Below are positions 55,420-61,726 of a stretch of DNA of 64,000 nt, in pieces; within the stretch, counting starts at the first letter, position 1, and every line of letters begins with the position of its first letter. The notes below the pieces were generated by a model. It did not search any database. It saw only the letters and a program-made list of their open reading frames with translations, and was not told the origin of the DNA. Source of the DNA: Pseudonocardia sp. TRM90224 (GTDB taxonomy: Bacteria > Actinomycetota > Actinomycetes > Mycobacteriales > Pseudonocardiaceae); NCBI RefSeq assembly GCF_021245725.1, contig NZ_JAJGSX010000006.1, positions 124,001-188,000 of the forward strand, written 5' to 3'. The translations under genes were made by a program, and so were the position numbers.

Positions 55420-56880
55420 GTGCCAGCGGAGGGGCGTCCGTCGACGGGCGCGGTCACGTTCGGGCTCGTGGGCTTCCTGTTCGTCGTCGAGATCGTCAGC
55501 GGCATCCTGCAGGGCTACTACGTGCCGTTGATCAGCGATCTGGTCGTGCACCTCGGGATCCACGACGCCGACTTCAACTGGTTCGAGGCGGCGCAGTTGC
55601 TGGTCTCGGCGCTGGTCGTGCCCGTGCTGGCCAAGCTCGGCGACATGTACGGCCACAAGCGGATCCTGCTGGTGTCCACGGCCGTGACGGCCGCCGCGAG
55701 CTGGTGGATGGCGTTCGCCGGCAGCTTCTGGACGTTCCTGCTGGCCTTCGCGTTGCAGGGGTTCTACGTGGTGTGGCTCCCGCTGGAGGTCGCGCTGATC
55801 TTCGACCGGGGGAGGCGGACCGACCGCGCGGCCAGCCAGACCCGCCGGGCGGCCGCGTTCCTGGTCCTGGCGCTGGAGCTGGGCGCGATCATCGGCGCGT
55901 TGGGCGGCGCGCAGGCGTTCACCGCGCTGGGCGGCGACGTCGCCGTCACGCTCGCATTGCCGGCCATCGCCGTGACGCTGGTGTTCTTCGTGATCCTCTT
56001 CGGCGTGCCGGAGTCGGAGCCCTTGCCCGGCCGGACGCTCGACGCTCGCGGGTTCGTGCTGCTCACCCTCGCGCTGCTGCTGATCACGTCGGGGCTGACG
56101 TTCCTGCGCATCAACGGGCCGGCCACGTGGTGGGTGTGGGCGACCGTGCTTATCGGGATCGCGGTGTTCGTCCCGTTCGGGCGCCACGAGCTGCGCCACC
56201 CCGACCCCGCGATCGATCTGCGGGTGCTGCGCAGCCCCGCGATGTGGCCGGTGCAGCTGACGGCGGGCCTGGTCGGGATCAGCATCCTCGGCGCGCAGGC
56301 GCCGCTCTCGACCTACGCCGGCACCGATCCCGCGCTCGGGTACGGGCTCGGCCTCGGCGTCCAGGAGCGGTCGGTCCTGATCGGGCTCTACGTCGTGCTC
56401 ATGGTCCCCGGAGCGCTGCTGTTCCCGGTGTTCTCGCGCTTGCTGACGCCGCGGGTGGCGCTGATCGGCGCGACGTTCCTCGTCGGCATCGGGTACAGCC
56501 TGTTCCTGCCGTTCCACCTGGAGACGTGGCAGGTGTTCCTCAACATGGGTGTTGCCGCGGTGGGCACGGGAGCGCTGGTGGCGGCGCTCCCGGCGGCCGC
56601 GGCGGCGGCCGCGCCCCGCGGCCGGACCGGCATGGCGGCGGGCCTCACCAACACCACCAAGACCGTCGGCGGCTCGTTCGCCTCGGCCGTCTTCGGCGTG
56701 GTGCTGCTGACCGGGCTGGCGTCCGCGGCCGGTACGGCCGCCAGCCTGTCCGGCTACATGATCGTCTGGACGATCTGTGGAGCGAGCGCCCTCGTCGCGG
56801 GAGCGGTGCTATTCGTGGTGCCGCCGACAGCGTTCTCCGACGCGGCGCCGGAGCCGGAGAGCCACGCGCATCACGCCTGA
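55420..56880 (+). CDS. MFS transporter (DHA2-like)
   Basis: A 486-aa permease with 14 or so hydrophobic helices. DMYGHKRILLVS is the loop 2-3 motif, and DFNWFEAAQLLVSALVVPVL resembles the conserved TM2 region of 14-TM DHA2-type exporters; LVGISILGAQAPLSTYAGTD lies in the second half. It may export a drug or metabolite. Both flanks carry GACTC arrays, and family C repeats begin directly after its stop. Confidence 0.87.
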   Translation: MPAEGRPSTGAVTFGLVGFLFVVEIVSGILQGYYVPLISDLVVHLGIHDADFNWFEAAQLLVSALVVPVLAKLGDMYGHKRILLVSTAVTAAASWWMAFAGSFWTFLLAFALQGFYVVWLPLEVALIFDRGRRTDRAASQTRRAAAFLVLALELGAIIGALGGAQAFTALGGDVAVTLALPAIAVTLVFFVILFGVPESEPLPGRTLDARGFVLLTLALLLITSGLTFLRINGPATWWVWATVLIGIAVFVPFGRHELRHPDPAIDLRVLRSPAMWPVQLTAGLVGISILGAQAPLSTYAGTDPALGYGLGLGVQERSVLIGLYVVLMVPGALLFPVFSRLLTPRVALIGATFLVGIGYSLFLPFHLETWQVFLNMGVAAVGTGALVAALPAAAAAAAPRGRTGMAAGLTNTTKTVGGSFASAVFGVVLLTGLASAAGTAASLSGYMIVWTICGASALVAGAVLFVVPPTAFSDAAPEPESHAHHA

Positions 56881-56887
56881 GCGGACC

Positions 56888-56948
56888 GTCGACAACGACG
56901 TTCTGGCTGTTTGTGAGCGCTAACAACAGCCAAAACGTCGTTGCCGAC
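56888..56948. repeat. Family C palindromic repeat, copy 1
   Basis: 24-bp arms (56888-56911 and 56925-56948) with 22 matches; the left arm starts GTCGACAACGACGTT. The loop contains AGCGCT. It begins 8 nt after the MFS stop. Confidence 0.88.
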
Positions 56949-57068
56949 GCCTAAGGCAACCTCTGCGAGAACACGACGAGGTCTGCGCGGTCGGGGGCGC
57001 GTCGGCGTGCCCGCCACCCACAGGGGCCCACCCGCCGCGAATCCACCCAACGAACCAACCCGCAGACA

Positions 57069-57312
57069 CGCGACCCACCCGCCAAACGCGCGACTCACCG
57101 CTCCGAATTGCGCGACTCACCGCTCCCAGACGCGCGACTCGCCCGCCGAAATGCGCGACTCACCCGCTGGGACGTGGGATTCGCCGTGCCGGAGGTGCCG
57201 ACTCACCGTGCTGAAAGTGTCGACTCACTGCTCCGGAACGCGCGACTCACTCGCCCGCCTCGACTCGCTCACGGCCTGGCCCCGACTCGCGCACGGCGTT
57301 GCCGCGACTCGT
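57069..57312. repeat. Degenerate GACTC array, right
   Basis: About twelve units with the core CGCGACTCACCG, spaced roughly 17-26 bp, run in one direction between two family C repeats. Individual units vary (GATTC, GACCC, GTCGACTC). There is no protein frame that explains it. The 526-bp gap 56881-57406 is made entirely of this array, two family C repeats and short spacers. Confidence 0.8.
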
Positions 57313-57332
57313 CTGCTCGATCTGGGCTAAGC

Positions 57333-57393
57333 GTCGACAACGACGTTATGGCTGTTTGTGAGCGCTCACAACAGCCATTTCGTCGTTGTCGAC
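57333..57393. repeat. Family C palindromic repeat, copy 2
   Basis: Arms 57333-57356 and 57370-57393, 22 of 24 bases paired; the left arm differs from copy 1 at one base. It ends 13 nt before the YaaA stop codon. Confidence 0.88.
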
Positions 57394-57406
57394 GGTCCGG
57401 CTGGCG

Positions 57407-58156
57407 TCATGCCGGGATGATGATCTCCAGTGATGTGGGGTTCGGGCGTTCCACCCGCATTCCCGCTCTGCGGGCGAGCGTCGCCACCGCCCCGGCGTCG
57501 GCGGGTTCGGCGCGCGTGCCGGCGAGCAGCCGCGCCAGCCGACCCTTGTGCGCCTTGTTGAAGTGGCTCACCACCGAGCGCTGCCCGTCGGGCCGCTCGG
57601 CGAGCACGTTGACCCGCACCGCGCCCGGCACGCGCGCCAGCGCCGCGTAGGAGCCGGAGCGCAGGTCGACGACCAGCTCGTCGGCGGCGATCCCGGCCAG
57701 CACGGGCTCCAGCACCGGCTTCCACGCTGCGGCGAGCGTGCCGCGTCCGGGCAGCGCGGAGCCGGCGGAGAGGCGGTAGGCGGGCACATCGTCGCCCGCC
57801 CGCAGCAGCCCGAACAGCGCCGACCCGACGGCGAGCCGCGACCACGCCCGTTCGGCGGCCGCGCCGCGCAGCGACCGGACGTCGAGCGCGTCGTAGAGCA
57901 CACCCGTGTAGCGCAGCAGCGCCGGCATCGTCGGGGCGGTCAGCAGCGCCGCGTTGCGCGCGATCTCGCCGTGCTGCTTCTCCGAGATGTCCAGCGCCGC
58001 CCGGCTCGCCTCGACGTCACCCGACAGTTCGACCAGGTCGGCCACCAACTCCTTGCGGACGGCACCGAGCTCGGGATGCGAAAGCGATCCGAGCTGCAAC
58101 GGAGGCCCTTCGCCGCCGTCCACCTTGGTCTCCGACGGGGGGAGCAGTACGAGCAC
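57407..58156 (-). CDS. yaaA: YaaA family peroxide-stress protein (DUF328)
   Basis: A 249-aa cytoplasmic protein of the family in which E. coli YaaA lowers intracellular iron during peroxide stress. VLLPPSETK at the N-terminus, YTGVLYDALD and the HFNKAHKGRLARLL motif near the C-terminus are diagnostic. GTG 58156 is chosen because TACCCT (plus 58163-58168, minus strand) ends 6 nt upstream. It is divergent from the metYX operon. Confidence 0.9.
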   Translation of the reverse strand: MLVLLPPSETKVDGGEGPPLQLGSLSHPELGAVRKELVADLVELSGDVEASRAALDISEKQHGEIARNAALLTAPTMPALLRYTGVLYDALDVRSLRGAAAERAWSRLAVGSALFGLLRAGDDVPAYRLSAGSALPGRGTLAAAWKPVLEPVLAGIAADELVVDLRSGSYAALARVPGAVRVNVLAERPDGQRSVVSHFNKAHKGRLARLLAGTRAEPADAGAVATLARRAGMRVERPNPTSLEIIIPA

Positions 58157-58162
58157 GGTCCG

Positions 58163-58168
58163 AGGGTA
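58163..58168 (-). promoter_or_regulatory. yaaA -10 box (leaderless)
   Basis: TACCCT on the minus strand ends 6 nt before the GTG start, back to back with the metYX leader promoter at 58181-58209. Confidence 0.45.
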
Positions 58169-58180
58169 TCCATCGGGCGG

Positions 58181-58209
58181 TTGTGCAGCTGCGACCGGCC
58201 GATTACGTT
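58181..58209 (+). promoter_or_regulatory. Promoter of the metYX leader peptide
   Basis: TTGTGC (58181-58186), 17 bp, TACGTT (58204-58209), then 7 nt to the GTG of the leader ORF. The leader mRNA should be leaderless. Confidence 0.6.
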
Positions 58210-58216
58210 CACTCGC

Positions 58217-58291
58217 GTGATCCGCCTCGTGGCACGCCGGCATGTCGACTTCATGCGGGTGACGAGCGCGACCTGTCGTCCCGGTCGCTAG
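58217..58291 (+). CDS. Cysteine-type leader peptide upstream of metY
   Basis: A 24-aa ORF, GTG start, TAG stop, containing LVARRHVDFMRVTSATCRPG. The RRHVD core followed by a Cys-Arg near the end is the hallmark of a family of actinobacterial leader peptides found before sulfur-metabolism genes. The single TGT codon lies inside a small hairpin (GCGACC 58268-58273 with GGTCGC 58283-58288) that includes the stop region. Likely role: ribosome stalling at Cys when cysteine is short alters expression of metYX. The mechanism is inference from mycobacterial cysteine-responsive attenuators. Its stop is 43 nt before metY. Confidence 0.75.
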   Translation: MIRLVARRHVDFMRVTSATCRPGR

Positions 58292-58334
58292 GCCGACCCG
58301 CTCATCCCGTTTCATCCTTCTCAGGGAGACGACT

Positions 58335-59648
58335 GTGTCCGACACCCCAGACCCCACGGCCGGCTGGTCGTTCGAGACCAAGCAGGTGCACGCCGGCGCG
58401 ACCTCCGACCCGACCACGGGCGCCCGCGCGACGCCGATCTACCAGACCACCTCGTACACGTTCCGCGACACCGACCACGCGGCGGCGCTGTTCGGGCTGG
58501 CCGAGCTGGGCAACATCTACACGCGGATCATGAACCCCACCCAGGACGTGCTGGAGCAGCGCGTCGCGGCGCTCGAAGGCGGCATCGGCGCGGTGGCGTT
58601 CGCGTCGGGGCAGGCCGCGCAGACGCTCGCGATCCTCAACATCGCCGAGGCCGGCGACCACTTCGTCTCCAGCGCCTCGCTGTACGGCGGCACGTACAAC
58701 CTCTTCCACTACACGCTGCCCAAGCTGGGCATCGAGGTGACGTTCGTCGACGACCCCGACAACCTCGACGACTGGCGCGCCGCGGTCCGGCCCAACACGA
58801 AGCTGTTCTACGCCGAGACGCTGGGCAACCCGCGCGCCAACGTCCTCGACGTGCGGGCGGTCGCCGACATCGCGCACGAGGTCGGGGTGCCGCTCGTCGT
58901 GGACAACACGATCCCGACGCCGTACCTGCTGCGCCCGATCGAGCACGGCGCCGACGTCGTGGTGCACTCGGCGACGAAGTTCCTCGGCGGCCACGGCACC
59001 GCGATCGGCGGCGTCGTGGTCGACTCCGGCAACTTCGCGTGGGGCGACCACGCCGAGCGCTTCCCCGGCCTGACCACGCCGGACCCCAGCTACCACGGCC
59101 TCAACTACTGGGACGCGCTCGGCCCGCTGTCCTACCTGATCAAGCTGCGCGTGCAGCTGCTGCGGGACATCGGCCCGGCGATCTCACCACAGAACAGCTT
59201 CTTGCTGATCCAGGGCATCGAGACGCTGTCGCTGCGGATCGAGCGGCACGTGCAGAACGCGCAGGCGCTGGCCGAGTGGTTGGAGGCGCGCGACGAGGTG
59301 GAGCAGGTGCACTACGCGGGCCTCCCGTCGAGCCGGTGGTACGAGGCGGGGCAGAAGTACCTGCCGCGCGGCGCCGGCGCCGTCGTGGCGTTCGAGATCA
59401 CCGGCGGCGTCGAGGCCGGCAAGCGGTTCGTCGACGCGCTGGAGCTGCACAGCCACCTCGCCAACATCGGCGACGTGCGCAGCCTCGTGATCCACCCGGC
59501 GAGCACCACCCACAGCCAGCTCTCCGGCGAGGAGCAGCTGGCGACGGGCGTCACGCCGGGGCTGGTGCGGCTGTCGGTCGGCCTGGAAGGCATCGAGGAC
59601 ATCAAGGCCGACCTCGACGCCGGCTTCCGGGCTGCCAAGGGCGCGTGA
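58335..59648 (+). CDS. metY: O-acetylhomoserine sulfhydrylase
   Basis: PLP enzyme making homocysteine directly from O-acetylhomoserine and sulfide; 437 aa. [20 protein letters not shown] is the MetY N-terminus, [20 protein letters not shown] and [13 protein letters not shown] (PLP lysine K215) follow, with [15 protein letters not shown] near the C-terminus. GGGAG precedes the GTG. It overlaps metX by 4 nt and lies behind a cysteine leader peptide, so it is probably regulated by sulfur supply. Confidence 0.96.
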   Translation: MSDTPDPTAGWSFETKQVHAGATSDPTTGARATPIYQTTSYTFRDTDHAAALFGLAELGNIYTRIMNPTQDVLEQRVAALEGGIGAVAFASGQAAQTLAILNIAEAGDHFVSSASLYGGTYNLFHYTLPKLGIEVTFVDDPDNLDDWRAAVRPNTKLFYAETLGNPRANVLDVRAVADIAHEVGVPLVVDNTIPTPYLLRPIEHGADVVVHSATKFLGGHGTAIGGVVVDSGNFAWGDHAERFPGLTTPDPSYHGLNYWDALGPLSYLIKLRVQLLRDIGPAISPQNSFLLIQGIETLSLRIERHVQNAQALAEWLEARDEVEQVHYAGLPSSRWYEAGQKYLPRGAGAVVAFEITGGVEAGKRFVDALELHSHLANIGDVRSLVIHPASTTHSQLSGEEQLATGVTPGLVRLSVGLEGIEDIKADLDAGFRAAKGA

Positions 59649-60787
59649 CCACGCTCCACGCACCCCTCCCTCCCGCCAGCGGTGCCTGGCGGGAGGGGGA
59701 TCCGCCGGGCCGCAGGCGATGGGTGGCGCTGCCCGGCCCCCTCCCGCTCGAAGCCGGCGGGGAGCTGCCCGGCGTCCGCATCGCGTACGAGACGTGGGGC
59801 GAACTGAACGCCGACGCATCCAACGCGGTGCTCGTGCTGCACGCGCTCACCGGCGACAGCCACGTCACCGGCGCCGCCGAACCGGGCCACCCGACCGCGG
59901 GGTGGTGGGACGCGCTGATCGGGCCCGGCCGGGCGCTCGACCCCCGCGACTGGTTCATCGTCGCCCCGAACGTCGTCGGGGGCTGCCAGGGCAGCACCGG
60001 ACCGTCGTCGGCCGCGCCGGACGGGCGGCCGTGGGGGAGCCGGTTCCCGCTGGTCACGGCCCGCGACACGGTTTCGGCGGAGGTCGTGCTCGCCGACGAG
60101 CTCGGCGTGGCGAGCTGGGCGTGCGTCGTCGGCGGCTCGATGGGCGGGATGCGCGCGCTGGAGTGGGCGGCGACGCAGCCGGAGCGCGTGCGCAGGCTGT
60201 TTCTGCTCGCGTCCCCCGCGGCGACCTCGGCCGACCAGATCGGCTGGGCCGCCCCGCAGATCGCCGCGATCCGCAGCGACCCCGGCTGGCGCGGCGGCGA
60301 CTACCACGACGCCCCGCCCGGGCAGGGGCCGCACGCCGGCCTGGGCATCGCCCGGCGCATGGCGCACCTCAGCTACCGCAGCGCCTTCGAGCTGGCCGAG
60401 CGGTTCGGCCGGCAGCCGCAGACCGGCGAGGACCCCTGGACCGGCGGCCGCTACGCGGTCGAGTCCTACCTCGACCACCACGCCGCGAAACTCGTCCGCC
60501 GCTTCGACGCCGGCTCCTACGTCCGGCTCACCGAGATGATGAACGCGCACGACGTCGGTCGCGGCCGCGGTGGCGTCGCAGCAGGGTTGGCGCTGGTACA
60601 GGCCGAGACGATGGTCGCGGGGATCAGCTCCGACCGCCTCTACCCGCTCGAGCAGCAGGCCGAGCTGGCCGCGCACATCCCGCTCGCGGGTGAGCTGCGG
60701 GTGATCGATTCCCCGTACGGGCACGACGGGTTCCTCATCGAGGCCCCGACCGTCGGTGGGCTGCTGGGGGCGCTCCTACACCGCTGA
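59645..60787 (+). CDS. metX: Homoserine O-acetyltransferase
   Basis: Acetylates homoserine with acetyl-CoA, the first step of methionine synthesis, supplying MetY; alpha/beta-hydrolase fold, 380 aa. VLHALTGDSHVTG, WFIVAPNVVGGCQGSTGPSS and the nucleophile elbow VVGGSMGGM (Ser165) are present. GISSDRLYP gives the Asp and SPYGHDGFL the His of the triad. GTG overlaps the metY stop, so the two are coupled. Confidence 0.96.
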   Translation: MTTLHAPLPPASGAWREGDPPGRRRWVALPGPLPLEAGGELPGVRIAYETWGELNADASNAVLVLHALTGDSHVTGAAEPGHPTAGWWDALIGPGRALDPRDWFIVAPNVVGGCQGSTGPSSAAPDGRPWGSRFPLVTARDTVSAEVVLADELGVASWACVVGGSMGGMRALEWAATQPERVRRLFLLASPAATSADQIGWAAPQIAAIRSDPGWRGGDYHDAPPGQGPHAGLGIARRMAHLSYRSAFELAERFGRQPQTGEDPWTGGRYAVESYLDHHAAKLVRRFDAGSYVRLTEMMNAHDVGRGRGGVAAGLALVQAETMVAGISSDRLYPLEQQAELAAHIPLAGELRVIDSPYGHDGFLIEAPTVGGLLGALLHR

Positions 60788-60800
60788 GGTGCGCAAAACG

Positions 60801-60859
60801 TCCCGAGGTTCTGCGTACTTGCACGGTTGTGGAGCGTGCAACTACGCAAAATGATGGGA
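60801..60859. repeat. Diverged family A-like palindrome
   Basis: Arms at 60801-60825 and 60835-60859 pair at about 18 of 25 positions; the right arm's complement shares TTTTGC and TTGCACG at the same places as family A. It lies 13 nt after metX and is probably an older member. The rest of the 257-bp gap to the FHA gene shows nothing else recognisable. Confidence 0.6.
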
Positions 60860-61044
60860 ATGTGTTCGGGCAGTGCTCGCCGCTGATCGGGTCAACTATC
60901 TGGCCCGACCGTGTGCGAGCCTGGGATCGTGACCCATCCGGTACGGGGAGCGATGTATCCGGTCGGGAGGTAACCCGCTCTCCATCTGGTGCGATTGAAC
61001 TGTGGGTGGGACGCAGCAGCGCGTCCACCCGAGAAGGTGGTGTG

Positions 61045-61653
61045 ATGAACGCGTTCCTCGAGGTGTGGCGACCAGCCGGGGCGGATCTGTTCCAACTCGA
61101 CTCGGAGCGCATCACCGTGGGCCGAGCGGCCGGCAACGACATCGTGCTGGCCGACGACGGGCAGGTCTCCAGGGTGCACGCCGTGCTGGAGAAGCTCGCC
61201 GGCACCTGGAGCGTGCGCGACGTCAGCTCCCGCAACGGGACCTTCGTGAACGGCACCCGGGTGTCGGGTGAGGCCCGCCTCGGCGCGGGCGACGAGCTGC
61301 GGATCGGGCGCACCCGCATCGTCCTGCGCGCGGAGCGGGTCGCCGACGACCCCGGCATGACGGAGGCGCAGTCGCCACCCCCGCAGCTCACCCCGCGCGA
61401 GAGGGACGTCCTGATCGCGCTGTTCAAACCGATGACGGGTGCAGAGATGTTCACCGAACCGGCCTCGACACGTCAGATCGCCCAGGCGCTGTGGGTCTCC
61501 GAGGCTGCGGTCAAGCAGCACCTCTTGCGGCTCTACGACAAGTTCGGGGTCGGCGGGGAGGGCGAGCGCAGGCGCACCCGCCTCGCGAACGAGGCGCTGC
61601 GTCGCGGCGCGATCACGCTGGCCGAGGTCCGCGCCGCAGAGCAGAAGGGCTGA
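61045..61653 (+). CDS. FHA domain protein with C-terminal winged HTH
   Basis: A 202-aa protein. The FHA domain (about 18-90) keeps all phosphothreonine-binding residues: ITVGRAAGNDIVL, QVSRVHAVLE and SSRNGTFVNG. After a linker comes LTPRERDVLIALFKP and a helix-turn-helix-like segment, ASTRQIAQALWVSEAAVKQH, resembling LuxR/winged HTH. A phospho-dependent transcription regulator is the likely role, and the kinase encoded 73 nt downstream is the likely partner. ATG 61045 follows AGAAGGTGG; GTG 61042 is also possible. Confidence 0.85.
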   Translation: MNAFLEVWRPAGADLFQLDSERITVGRAAGNDIVLADDGQVSRVHAVLEKLAGTWSVRDVSSRNGTFVNGTRVSGEARLGAGDELRIGRTRIVLRAERVADDPGMTEAQSPPPQLTPRERDVLIALFKPMTGAEMFTEPASTRQIAQALWVSEAAVKQHLLRLYDKFGVGGEGERRRTRLANEALRRGAITLAEVRAAEQKG

Positions 61654-61726
61654 CCGCCGTGCGCCCCCGGCGAGGCACCACCGCGCAGCTCGGCCACCGT
61701 GATCGCGCAGTGCGCGGGAGCGCGGC

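Noticed and set aside
57069..57312. Repeat array considered as a CRISPR
   Set aside because: Units are short (about 12 bp core), degenerate and spaced irregularly, there are no uniform spacers and no cas genes.
58217..58334. SAM riboswitch before metY
   Set aside because: I could not align the conserved core or pseudoknot of SAM-I or SAM-IV, and the region is better explained by an RRHVD leader peptide with a small hairpin.
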